Shown here piece by piece: positions 22,701-31,596 of a DNA stretch of 31,596 nt. Source of the DNA: Setaria digitata. Its lineage: Eukaryota > Nematoda > Chromadorea > Rhabditida > Setariidae. Every line of letters begins with the position of its first letter. The first letter of the stretch is position 1. The notes below the pieces were generated by a model, which ran no database searches, was not told the DNA's origin, and saw only the letters and a list, made by a program, of their open reading frames with translations. A program made the position numbers and the translations under genes. The DNA lies in NCBI GenBank assembly GCA_003640385.1, contig RCAB01000628.1:1-31596 (forward strand), given 5' to 3'.

Positions 22701-23607
22701 TAGCAGAAGGGTTCCTCACTGCAAAATTCCTTCCTCCGTTGATGCTTCACTTCACAATTGTTCACACAGAACAATTTTAGGATAAATAATTAAAATTACT
22801 GACTGTAATGAGTTATTTGATGTTCTAAGTTCTTACACAGTGATGCACGCATATGAAATGTAAACGAAACTTGAACAAAATAGACTTCGTGAGGTAAAAC
22901 ATACAATAACGCGTCCTCTACAGGAGAAAGAAATATAAGCCGCAAAATCCAAAAATTTGGATTAGTTAACATTTTACGGAAATCCAAATTATATAGACCA
23001 TCACTTTGAGAAGTGATAACCGATAACAAAACGAATACCACAAACCACCCAGTATTTAAGAGCATCTGATTTAACTAGCAGAGCGGAAAACCCAGGACAA
23101 CATTAAATGATATCCAGTTGTATAATAAAAGCATAACTATAAATTTTATTCGGTATGAAGGATCACCTTTTTTAGATAGCGAACAATCTTTTTCAGGTCA
23201 TATTCTGGCGCAATTCCTTGCACTGTTGTGATGGTTTTCCGGCCTGTTCGTTGTTGAATACGAATATGACAAAAGCCTTGACGTGTACCTTCTTCGTCTT
23301 CTAGCTGTTCAAAAGCATCTGCAAATATGTATGAAAAATCCTTTAATTAGATGAAATTAGCAAGTCAGATTTCAATCTATCTCTGCTAAAGAAATAGTAC
23401 ATGTCACACTTAAATCTATTATGCTGGATTTAGGTACTCATCTATCTTTAATAATTCTATTAATTTACAGATATATCATTATATTACGCGCTTTGACATC
23501 CAATTAATATAAAACTGCATATTGCCTCATATAAATCTATCTAAAATTTGGAAAAATACCAAACCTTTGGGTTTGTTCAAGTTTTGAATTGACGACGAAG
23601 CGGCCAT
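19704..23607 (-). CDS. eif-1: Translation initiation factor eIF1 (SUI1 family)
   Basis: Binds the 40S subunit near the P site and enforces start-codon fidelity during scanning. Coding exons on the minus strand: 23607-23565, 23318-23167 and 19850-19704, giving 342 nt and 113 residues, the usual length of animal eIF1. Diagnostic stretches are HIRIQQRTGRKTITTVQGI and EYDLKKIVRYLKK in exon 2, and CNGTTVDHPEYGEVIQLTGD and the C-terminal KIHGF in exon 3. The exon 2-3 join (YLKK/EYNCNGT) matches family spacing with no gap, so exon 3 is the true end. The start ATG lies 20 bases downstream of a GGATTTCAG acceptor that is probably used for spliced-leader addition. The last intron is 3316 bases and contains the PIG-B gene on the same strand. 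If exon 2 is not spliced, the frame reads VILHTE and stops, with AATAAA overlapping the stop. Two of the isolated N bases fall in this intron. Confidence 0.93.
19865..20141. repeat. 138-bp direct duplication around a single N
   Basis: ATTAAATAATGGAAATAAGT starts at 19865 and again at 20004. The copies run in parallel to the TTTTC/T-run before the N at 20003 and to about 20141. Only two substitutions were seen (GTT/GCT, ACCTTT/ACCCTT). Best read as two contig ends that overlap but were not merged. Confidence 0.85.
20808..20955. repeat. Direct duplication of about 70-78 bp around a single N
   Basis: GACGATTGATGGAGCTGGTA and the following segment ending CAAGACTGGAG occur on both sides of the N at 20886. 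The left copy carries an extra AACCTCTGAT. Same unmerged-overlap signature as at 20003. Confidence 0.85.
21196..22689 (-). CDS. PIGB: GPI mannosyltransferase 3 (PIG-B / GPI10, GT22 family)
   Basis: Transfers the third mannose, in alpha-1,2 linkage from dolichol-phosphate mannose, to the GPI anchor precursor on the lumenal side of the ER. From the Met at 22689 the uninterrupted frame codes 497 residues of a multi-pass membrane protein. Family landmarks: RLVNVFLVRTYFVPDE with the acidic Asp-Glu pair (29-30) of the first lumenal loop, GYLSWEW, CAPRTLSNTLETVLTLFAL, SSHFGSHPWHWFISQG (HPWHW at 251-255) and HKEHRFLLPAIP (305-310), the conserved GT22 late-loop motif. The core has no intron, unusual beside the heavily split neighbours. 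An in-frame GTG at 22719 is not needed as a start, because a TTTTGCAG acceptor lies there. The gene sits inside the last eIF1 intron on the same strand, so it is probably carried on the eIF1 pre-mRNA or has its own intronic promoter. A longer form starting at 23065 is possible. Confidence 0.95.
   Translation of the reverse strand: MLSKFTLLCALIILRLVNVFLVRTYFVPDELFQSVEVAHWAVYGTGYLSWEWMASLRSALHPFIIALLYLLGHALNIDSNLFIIQIPRILHALLFALSDYCYYKIAKRILPSDGAKYALLCYLSCWFVWYCAPRTLSNTLETVLTLFALQWYPLSKADFKKSCWPYMTIGFLAILIRPTAVLIWIPFGLWHLWRSDSRLALLLNTCLLSCFPVLVFVVVLDSVAYGKPTLTIWNFIRFNVLEGGSSHFGSHPWHWFISQGLPAVLTVHLIPICWGIVNAIRSHSIPFIFFWVPLFYITVHSCIEHKEHRFLLPAIPFFCLFAGIFFHNRLFHMLKRYYTVYIGFSLITNIILALYFGLFHQVGPFSASDWIIKNANLRFSRGQHFELVQLMPCFSLPQYSYFHDFNVTITTLDCSPNLLHDPEYIDETDLFNNNPKLWIDANLELVRKAHYLVFYEKTYREVQYSIVSFDFKICARFFHAHFLHSIHQDSHIVVLCR
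22719..22721 (-). promoter_or_regulatory. Splice acceptor at the start of the main PIG-B exon
   Basis: GGAATTTTGCAG on the minus strand, 29 bases upstream of the Met at 22689. It is a strong nematode-type acceptor and could receive either the 23065-22837 exon (cis-splicing, in frame) or a spliced leader. Confidence 0.6.
22796..23065 (-). CDS. Hydrophobic open frame: possible 5' exon of PIG-B or small secreted protein
   Basis: Read alone this is an 89-residue frame, starting MLLNTGWFVVFVLLSVITSQ, a good signal-peptide or signal-anchor sequence, followed by two more hydrophobic stretches (NFWILRLIFL and ALLYVLPHEVYFVQVSF). I do not recognise a family. A consensus donor (CACTGT|gtaaga, last exon base 22837) lies near its end. 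Splicing from there to the TTTTGCAG acceptor before 22718 removes 118 bases and joins the frame exactly in phase to PIG-B (codon TTG across the junction), giving a 583-residue protein with 76 added N-terminal residues. The alternatives are an independent small gene, or 5' leader sequence. In-frame joining has a one-in-three chance of being accidental. Confidence 0.4.
   Translation of the reverse strand: MLLNTGWFVVFVLLSVITSQSDGLYNLDFRKMLTNPNFWILRLIFLSPVEDALLYVLPHEVYFVQVSFTFHMRASLCKNLEHQITHYSQ
23066..23068 (-). promoter_or_regulatory. Acceptor directly abutting an ATG, possible SL2-type site for PIG-B
   Basis: GTTAAATCAG is immediately followed by ATG (23065) on the minus strand, about 80 bases beyond the AATAAA. 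Zero spacing between acceptor and ATG is common for trans-spliced nematode genes. It opens an 89-codon frame that may be the first exon of PIG-B. Confidence 0.4.
23145..23150 (-). terminator. AATAAA just inside the last eIF1 intron
   Basis: On the minus strand the eIF1 exon 2 donor is followed by six in-frame codons, a TAA stop and an overlapping AATAAA, about 17 bases into the intron. The next acceptor-ATG pair begins about 80 bases downstream at 23066. This is where an operon would place the 3' end of the upstream cistron. Use of the signal is inferred. Confidence 0.4.
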
Positions 23608-23627
23608 ATATAGTTCCCTTGATATTT

Positions 23628-23630
23628 CTG
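23628..23630 (-). promoter_or_regulatory. Probable trans-splice acceptor of eIF1
   Basis: TTGGATTTCAG on the minus strand lies 20 bases upstream of the eIF1 ATG. No coding exon is seen upstream. The fit to nematode acceptors is good. Confidence 0.55.
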
Positions 23631-26449
23631 AAATCCAATATCTTTTTTAGATCCTAAAAAATAAAAAAAAATCAAATTTTGTAAAAATCTCGAGATAACA
23701 CATGCAGGTTTTTTTCTTTTCTCCAATGAATGATTAGAGAAAAGCTATAAACAGTCCGCACTTTTTCTGTATGAGAAACAATGCTATCCTCATACATATA
23801 TGTCCTACAAAACGAAAAAACTCTTTCATAAATTCGCGATCAAATAAATTACAGCTATGTGGATATTATTCAGTAAAAGTATATTTACTAGAATTCCAGT
23901 TAGTCGTTTCAATCCAAATTGAAAGTTCGAATTCGAGGTCAAATTTAAAACCCGAAAAATCACACCGAATATCGCTTTTTTTTTTCAATATGACAAAATC
24001 AACTATTTTAGCTGATCACCAACTGAATTCAACAATACTACCAGTATATAAATTTGCATAACAAATAAGCAAAGGACAAATAAGTAACACTAAAACAGAG
24101 GACAAATAGGCTCCATTCTAAGCAGCTGTTCATCACAAACTTTTCAAGTCGAAAAAAACTTCCTGAAGCTCTAATTCTTTTTTTTTTCCTCTTTCTCTCT
24201 CTTACCTTTCCTTGCTTTTCCTCATACCTCTCCCTATCACCATTTTTTGCTTATAAAAAGAAAGAAGCAATAGAAAGATGAAAAAAAAGAAAAAAAACAA
24301 CAACACTAATTTGGACAAACAATTTAGATGCACGAAATGAGCATACCTTTCATTATTACAAAGCAACTAGCAGGAATTAAATCAAGACCAAAATAAACCT
24401 TCAAAATTAAATGGAACTTAACAAAACAAATCAACCAAATAGAACTTCAAATATGACTTCACTCTATGAAATAATAAGTACTAGAGAATAAATCATGATC
24501 AAGTTTCAAAATTAAATTGAGATCAAGTAACGATAATGCCGAAACAAAACAAACCGAGACAATATGAAAAATTAACTAACCTTAAAACTAACAAAACTGA
24601 TTTACCTCATCCTTTGTTAATTACTAATAAGTACTTCAAATTATTCAATGCAAAAAATTCAACCTACTTATTTCAGTTTAATTTTTCAGAATTATATCAG
24701 TTTGATAAAATTTGTGGGAGAAAAAAGAAAAACACCACTTACTGCTCACAAAAATAACTATAGTAAGTGGTAAAATTAGGAAGAAATCACGTCAACTTGA
24801 ATAGTCTTAATTTATAAAGTTAGTGAAGAATACTATCTTATCACCTCTCTCAATCTCTCTCTACACTCTTTCCTATCCCTTTCTATTTCTCTTTCCTATC
24901 ATTACATTCATATTCGTAACATGCGTAATATTTCTGTCGAATCACAAAAAGCTATTTATTACTCGCCATTTTTCATGTCCTCTCGGGAATCCTATCAAAC
25001 TCTACTTTTTCCCTATTTCACCACACATTTCACTTACTTTCCAGTTTTCAGTCCTTCTCTCCCTCTCCTCTAAAAAATATAATATCTCAAATCCTCCTAT
25101 CACCTCTCAACCTTATCAATCCCAAACTTAAATCGCTGATCAATTAACGCCACTTCCACTGATCGAAAAAAAAAAACCGGAAAACGTCAAAATTTCACGT
25201 CCACATAGCTCCGACCTTCAATGCAACAACTTCGAATCAAGAATTTAAAATTAACAATATTTTGAATATTTCAATCCGTAAAATAACACTTTTGAAGTAA
25301 CGCAATGAAACAATGAAGGTTCGAATCATTTTTTTTTTATCTTAAAAAACAAATAAAAAGGATTACTAGCAGATTATATTTAATCAATTAATGGTGATTG
25401 ATTAAATGTACTCAATTACTGAATATATTGTATATTTCTGTTGTTAAAAACAAAATTCCAGCACATTTTATTATCAATTTTTGCAGAAGAAAAATTCCAT
25501 TAATCGATTATTGAAGCTGTAAATTATTATTGAATTATTGTCTGGACAAGTACATTGTAAAATATTAAAATTAAAAAATACATTTTATTTCATGAATTAT
25601 GCGCATATTAATTGCACAAACCGAATTTATACAGATGGTTTTTTTTTATACTAAAAGAAATTTTCAACAAATTAGCCATTGCTAGAAATAACTTAATTTT
25701 CCTTTTTTAAAATATATCTATGAATGCCGGCTATGAATAAAATTTAATTTGTATAAACAAGAACAGAACAGAAATAAAAAAAGTTAGAGAAACTGGAATA
25801 AAACAAAGTCAAACAAAAAACATAATGGAAAAATCAGAGGTAAATGAATGAATTTTTGTCTCCAAAAATGGGAATTAAACTGAATTAGAAGAACTAACTG
25901 AAATTTCAGTATGGAAATTTATCGAAAAATAATTGGTAAATTTTCTCGCGAACAAAGAAGAATGCATATATATTTTTGTAAATTTAACCTAAGCATTACA
26001 TAAATTAGTCTTTAATTTTGTAAAAATTAAATCCAAAAATGTTTTCCAAATTAAATTCATTTGGTAAGGTAGAAAGTATTAGTAAATGAATTGCACATGC
26101 TTAAAAATAATTTTTTTTTTTCCTTTTAAAAACTTTCTACATCCTTTCAATGAAGATAATATCTAAGAGTAAACTATTAATTATTTTCAATATCTGCATG
26201 GTAGTATCATTTAATTACAGTGTATGGTAATTTAATTCAAGAACTCAAAAACATTACCATTATAGCTATCAGTCACTGTTCATTATTGCTAATCATTTTT
26301 ATCAATTTTAATAACAATATTATCATCATTAAAAGATCAGTCATTTTCATCAGTTTTCAACAATAATCATCATCATCATTATCAGCTAAAATCATCTTCA
26401 AAATACCAACATTTATCATTATTACCATTGTTATGATTATTATAAATTA
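23631..26449. other. Intergenic between the globin gene and eIF1
   Basis: Upstream (promoter) side of eIF1 and downstream side of the globin. A pyrimidine-rich stretch (about 24180-24240 and 24835-25130) gives a long but compositionally biased open frame that I do not accept as a gene. A degenerate ATCATT repeat lies at about 26270-26450. An 11-bp inverted repeat is at 25378-25407. No gene recognised. Confidence 0.55.
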
Positions 26450-29032
26450 TCATAAAACATAGAAAATATGATCATTTGTATTAATGGAAAGTTTTTTATT
26501 TTGTGAAATTCGAATATAATTAAAGCCATCAAGTAGCTTACAACCAATAAAACGCATCATATCAATCCATGCTTCCATGCAAATCGGATCAACGTCAACT
26601 TCCAAAAGATCAGCTACTGTGCACACTACCTGACTGCAAAATAATCGTACCGTTTCTTCGTTGAAATATTCTCCCTATAAAATATATTACAATTTATGGA
26701 AAAGAAAAAAAAAAACGAAAATTTTAAAAAATGAGTTTTTTTTTTTTGGGAAATTTAAATTTCTTACAACCTTTTTTTTTTTAAAAAAAATTTGATTTGA
26801 TCATTTCATTTGTAATTGTTTATGGCAAGAAATGAATGATAGCTGATTAATGGCAATTTATGGTAGATTGAAGAAATGACTTCTCTTGAAAGCTCGTAGC
26901 ATATAAAATAATCTAGCTTAAATTAATCAAAAATCAAAATGACTAATCGAAGGGAATACCATTNGTGGATGTTAATTAAAATGACTAATCGAAGGGAATA
27001 CCATTCTCAAACTTTTATCACATGTAAAATGAAATGAGTTAAATTAGTGGTATTTCAGGTTAAAATTTGTTTTAATATTACATCTGAGCAACTTTTTAGT
27101 AGAAGAATTTAAGGTTGCTATGAGCTTGTAAATCGAAGAATTAATAGAAACAATAATTACTATATGAATTCAATAAAAAAAAAAAAAATCTTTAATTCTT
27201 TCACTGTAATTAGTATGGGTGTAATTAATTAATTAGTGGAGGATTTCTACCTGAAATATTCACTAATTCCTAATTAATGCAAAAATCTCTAACAATCGCT
27301 AAGCACTGAAAAAGAAATTTTAATATCCATACTGCAACTTTGTAATGCCGTTGTCCGTAGCGAAAAATTGCCGGAGCAATTTCAGTTTCAAGTTCGTTAA
27401 CGTGACGTACCTAAAATATCCTATAATTTTAGCATAAATTTTATATCCATAAATCAGTCATTTCATTTATTTCAATTTAATGATAAAATAGCTAATCAGT
27501 TTTATTAATTAACTTAAATCAGATTACAAATTATCAATTATACATATAAATTTTATTCAAAAAAAAAAAGAACAGAAGATGAAAATGAGAAAAGGGAATA
27601 AATTAAAATTATACCGCAAGCGAGATTAAATTGGCAAATAGTCGTATTTGCCGAAAAATGGAATGTTCTTTGGGCAGCAATTCTAGCGAATCACACTCCT
27701 CCAAATGAAAGGCTCGTTTTAAGGATGGATTTCGTTCGAAAACTCGTCGATAGACGAAAAAGCCAAAATTATAACTACTGTGTTCTAATTTTGAAGTTAT
27801 TGCTTGCCACGATTTCCGAATTAGTTCTTGTTGCTGAAAAAAAAAAAAAAAAAAATTGTGAAAAAATAGAAAGATGAGAAAAAGTTTTAAATAATATTGA
27901 TAAAATTTAACAAACTCTTAACAATACAATGAAATAGTAATTGTTGAAGTGAAGTAATGTGAATAGAGTTGTAAAATTTATTTACTTTTTTTACAATCTA
28001 AGCTAGTCTCTTTTAATTAAAAAAAAAAAAAATATTCTTCTATACTAGAGAATTAAAATACAATAAAATTTAGCATTCAAATTTTTTACAGAAATAATTA
28101 ATCTTATAACTGGACAATTATTACTCAAATTTCCCACATCACCCATATTTAAAAAAAAATATCAAATTTTTGTTGCTTAACAAATTAGGACAAAAGCTAT
28201 AACAAATTATTATTTAGCATTTCAAAATATATCAAACTGTTANCATATTTTAAAAAAAAAAAAAAAATTATCAAATTTTTGTTGCTTAACAAATTATGAC
28301 AAAAGCTATAACAAATTATTATTTAGCATTTCAAAATATATCAAACTGTTATTTAGCATTTCAAATTAATTTCAAATTACTGTTTAGTATTTTAAAATAT
28401 AGCAAATTCTTATTTACCATTTCTGAAAGAATGCTTTCTTCTGAAGCTATGGAACGGAACGAATATGTTTTGAGCTGCTTCAATGGTGACATGGAACGTG
28501 ATCGGTCCTTAAGTGGTTTCATCGTTACTTCCACGTCCGACACGTGACCTGTATCGAAGCTTCGCATCGTTAAGCTACCATGTGTACTGATAAATTTCAG
28601 CCGTTTTTCATTCTCCTCTTTTGTTATTGTTTTAGCTCTCGGCAAAAATCTTATCTTAAAAATTGAAATTTTTAAATTATGCTCTTAAATTTTATTTTTC
28701 ACTCATACTTCCTCTCTTTTACTTATTTGAAAAAAAAAAAAAATTTTTTTGCTAATTACTGAGCATTTGATCCATTCAGAAATGTTTGAAATGAAATTTA
28801 TTACTTAAAAAATTTCTTTTTAATCACAAATGCAACAAACCCTTCGTTCAGTACTTGGTCCTGGTAAATCATGATGCTGTTGAACAGTATTTGAATTATC
28901 TATTGATTGATATTTGTTCATTCCAATATTATTACTTATCACTGATGATGATATTTGGGAATTTTCAATTGATATTCGGTTGATTGTATTCGGTTGAGTG
29001 CTGATAATTGGCCTTGGATTATGATAACGAGT
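26450..29032 (-). CDS. Globin-domain protein with long N-terminal region (5' end missing)
   Basis: Exons on the minus strand: 29032-28841, 28654-28418, 27833-27615, 27410-27333, 26674-26450, all phase 0, giving 316 residues and a stop. The last three exons carry a globin fold: helix A Trp in IRKSW, the CD1 Phe in LKRAF (about 185), FRQIRLFANLISLAVRH as helix E with Gln (205) at the likely distal E7 position, and RYGQRHYK with the proximal F8 His (238), 33 residues later. Helices G and H follow (VRLFCSQVVCTVADLL, MEAWIDMMRFIGCKLL). Haem binding through His is therefore expected. The first two exons are Ser/Asn/Gln-rich and then basic, with RSRSMSPLK as a possible phosphorylation site, as in the extended nematode globins (glb family). 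I cannot assign a glb number. The second exon uses a weak TTTTTAAG acceptor. No initiator exon was found up to 31596, so the true start is further upstream or undetected. Confidence 0.85.
26936..27004. repeat. 28-bp direct duplication around a single N (globin intron)
   Basis: AAAATGACTAATCGAAGGGA followed by ATACCATT occurs on both sides of the N at 26964, with a dozen extra bases after the N. Assembly junction in the last intron of the globin gene; exons are not affected. Confidence 0.85.
28150..28351. repeat. Direct duplication of about 90-100 bp around a single N (globin intron)
   Basis: TATCAAATTTTTGTTGCTTA and the following TTTAGCATTTCAAAATATAT segment occur before and after the N at 28243, with a one-base difference (TTAGGAC versus TTATGAC). 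The second copy runs on into further TTTAGCATTTCAAA-like units up to exon 2 of the globin. Confidence 0.85.
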
Positions 29033-31596
29033 CTGAAATTTTTTTTTTTTTTTATACAATTGAACAGAGCTAATTTTCAGGTTAACTTTCTCAGGATATA
29101 GGAGGAATACGTTTTTATCAGGTTTTATTAATAAGAAATATTATTTTGATGTATGATATATGCTTACATGTTTCATATTTTTTACACGCAATTGCTATAT
29201 GTTTTATGTGTACGCTAACGGATAATGATGTAAGGATATCATCTAAATTTGATTTAAAATCTTTTTTTCATCAATAAAGCTAATTAAACAAATACGGTAA
29301 CAAAGCGGAGGAACAAGGATCGTTTATCAGCTTTTAATGATAAAAAAAAAAAAAAAAAACATATCTTTGTTCAATGATTAAATGATTATAATTCTTTAAT
29401 GGTTCACGTTTTTTACATAATTTTTGAAAACCTCAAACAGATAGCACCAATAATGAAATTATCTTTAATTTAACAAGAAAAAATGCTACAGTTAAAAAAT
29501 TAACTACTATTTACATCTTTCAGTTCGCAATTACAAAATTTAATTTTATAAAATTAGTTAATGAGTGAAATTTAAAGGAAAAAAAATTCAAGCTAGAAAG
29601 CTATAAAAAAGAAAAAAGTTGTCATGAAAGTCTAATTACTTTTAATTCATATAAAAGCAATCGTTTCCTTTTAATCACTCATTTCGTCAAAATTCATTTT
29701 TTTAAAAACTTTTTAAACATCTATCTTCCTGACAAACACGACTTAGCATTTAGATTTAGAAAAAAAAAAAAAAAAAAAAAAAGAGAAAACGAAAATATTA
29801 TATTTAAAAAAACCAAAAAAAAAAAAAAAAAAATTATGCCAATAAACAAACATATGGAGCAGAAAAATTTTAGTATTTACAAATTTAAATTATATCTAGA
29901 AATTGATGCAGAAAAGAATTTATCCGGATCTTTATCCATTTGTTATTCTCGTTAGTCGATAAAATAAAACTAAAAAAAAAAAAATAATAGGATAGATTGA
30001 TTAGATTTGAACCAGGATAAATATAACAAAATGAAATAGGATTAAAAAAAAAAAAGAAATAATAATAATAATAATAAACAAAGCGGAATAAAATTATTTA
30101 ACATTCAAATAGTCATATCTTTGCTTTTCTTTTTTGTTTTATTCAGTAATCAAATTTAATTTCCAGCATTCTATTCAGTTTCCATTTTTCTGAGACTTGA
30201 AATAATCGCAATGACACACTAATCATTTCAAAATATTGCAAACAGGCTAATGCGTTAATTAAGAATTAATTTGATTGAAAAATTTTAGAATTGATTAAAA
30301 ATTCTTTCTTTTCATCAATAGGAACAATGCAAATTTGACAAATTGTCAAGCACCAAAGTACACATTAATAAGTGAAATTGGTAGGACTGAAGAACGAGCA
30401 AATCATAATGAAATGTATTTGAAAAATTAAAAGTGTAAATAAATAAAATTTAAAAACGAAAGAAAATCGGACTAGGAAAAAAAAAAAATGCCTGGTTAAT
30501 GGATGAGTCAAATTAGCGACTTTCGCTTGTCATTTGCAATTTGACTTGTTTCATTTCATTCCTAATAAACAAATTCAACTTTCGATTCTTTTTTCAAGTG
30601 AGATTTTTCTCTTTTTTTTTTTTTTTTTTCTTTTTTTGGCTTTTGTCGGAGCAATAATTTCTCAAACAGTTGCTAAATGTAAGCAAAAAGAAGACTAGAA
30701 AACGATATTTAATTCGAAATTAATTAATTCAGGCATTCATTAGAATTATCTGTTCTACTTAATTAACAATATTTAGTTGAAAATTTTCCATTTCAAATTC
30801 ATATATTTCAAAGTAAAAAAAAAAGAAGAAAGAAAAAATAATGAATTGGTTCAGAATAATCTTTTTTTTTTTACTTAAACAAAAATTTAAAAAAAGAAAA
30901 AAAGAATACATTTTTTTTATTTTAAACATGATACGAGAAATATAAAAGTAAAATCTGTTTAGATTTTATGTCTTAAACTTTTCCTTAAAACTAATTTTAA
31001 AATGAACATACAAATGGTAATTATTTACTGCATTGTTATTAGCTGTTAGTTTAATTAAAAATGAAAAAAGAAACTATTATTTTTAAATCAGTTTCTATAT
31101 GCATTAATTTTTTCGAGAATTTCATCCGTTATTAGATGAAAAAAAAAAAATGTTATAATTTCTTTTGCATTTATTGAAAATGAAATTATGTTTGATGATT
31201 TTTTAAAATGAACTATCAAAATCAACGATTCTCTAATTAACCTAAAATCTAAAAGTCTAAATCTAAATCTAAATAATGTAAAAGTCATATTATTTTTGAT
31301 CATAATTGAGTTTTTTGATTTTAAATTATTCATTGATATTATATTAAATTGATGGGAAAGTAGGAGATTGATAGGCAATTCTGTAAAATAAAATTCCAAT
31401 AATCAATTATACAACAAATAATTCGTCTAAAATGGTGAGGAAAAAGAAAATTACTTCTAAGCTAAATAAATTTAAGAACCTAATTTGTATAAATTTTGTT
31501 AATATTAACAAATTTTTGACGTCAGTTATTGTCAATTCTAGTTTATTCAGCAACTAACTTATCAAATATTTGAGGAATGAAAAAAAAAAAAAAAAA
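29033..31596. other. Upstream of the visible globin exons; no exon identified
   Basis: AT-rich with A/T runs near 29341, 29760, 29816, 30610 and 30866 and an AAT microsatellite at 30058-30077. The globin start exon may lie here undetected or beyond the window. The open frames present are short and biased. Confidence 0.5.
30058..30077. repeat. AAT microsatellite
   Basis: Six to seven consecutive AAT units following an A run. Confidence 0.9.

Noticed and set aside
22717..22719. GTG as start codon of PIG-B
   Set aside because: Nuclear nematode genes start at ATG; the GTG spans a strong splice acceptor (TTTTGCAG), so it is exon-boundary sequence. The first Met of the exon is at 22689.
24823..25131. 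102-codon plus-strand open frame in a pyrimidine-rich stretch
   Set aside because: Composition is dominated by Ser/Leu/Phe/Pro from CT-rich DNA, with no domain, no splice context and no family resemblance.
25290..25340. GGTTCGAATC followed by a T run, resembling a tRNA B box and terminator
   Set aside because: No matching A box, acceptor stem or anticodon arm can be drawn in the preceding AT-rich sequence.
30525..30570. Short minus-strand frame MKQVKLQMTSESR as a possible first globin exon
   Set aside because: The available donors leave the wrong phase for the next exon, which must start in phase 0.
31088..31399. 103-codon minus-strand open frame at the right end
   Set aside because: Phe/Ile/Asn/Lys-rich, no motif, no splice or start context; typical chance frame in AT-rich DNA and not an evident 5' exon of the globin.

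Overview
The window looks like nuclear DNA from a parasitic nematode, probably a filarial or related clade III species. The evidence is strong A+T richness, short exons in long AT-rich introns, TTTCAG-type acceptors placed just 5' of start codons (as in spliced-leader trans-splicing), and nematode-type calponin and globin proteins. This is inferred from reading the sequence; no database was searched. Dozens of A or T runs of 10-45 bases and five isolated N bases mark a draft assembly.

All five recognisable genes lie on the minus strand, so they are met from right to left. (1) 26450-29032: the 3' five exons of a globin with a long Ser/Asn/Arg-rich N-terminal region; its start lies outside the assigned sequence. 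(2) 19704-23607: translation initiation factor eIF1 in three coding exons. (3) 21196-22689, possibly extended to 23065: PIG-B, the GPI mannosyltransferase 3, lying on the same strand inside the last eIF1 intron. (4) 9806-16767: a nine-exon gene for a protein of about 333 residues that resembles a degenerate RhoGAP domain. (5) 3035-6844: a short calponin-homology protein of the CPN-3/transgelin type, with two alternative, related last exons.

The most interesting locus is eIF1/PIG-B. Exon 2 of eIF1 ends at 23167. Just beyond its donor are an in-frame stop and an AATAAA signal, and about 80 bases later a trans-splice-like acceptor directly abuts an ATG, which is the layout of a nematode operon boundary. 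PIG-B follows, and only then comes the exon that completes eIF1. The pre-mRNA therefore seems to face a choice: skip PIG-B to make full-length eIF1, or end early and release PIG-B.

The rest (about 1-2876, 6851-9805, 16768-19703, 23631-26449 and 29033-31596) is intergenic, AT-rich and homopolymer-rich. It holds a 148-bp tandem duplication, several degenerate repeats, microsatellites, a perfect 20-bp foldback and a few compositionally distinct islands that I could not identify. Four of the five N bases sit between duplicated flanks, which points to unmerged contig overlaps. No rRNA, tRNA, CRISPR or intact transposon was recognised.
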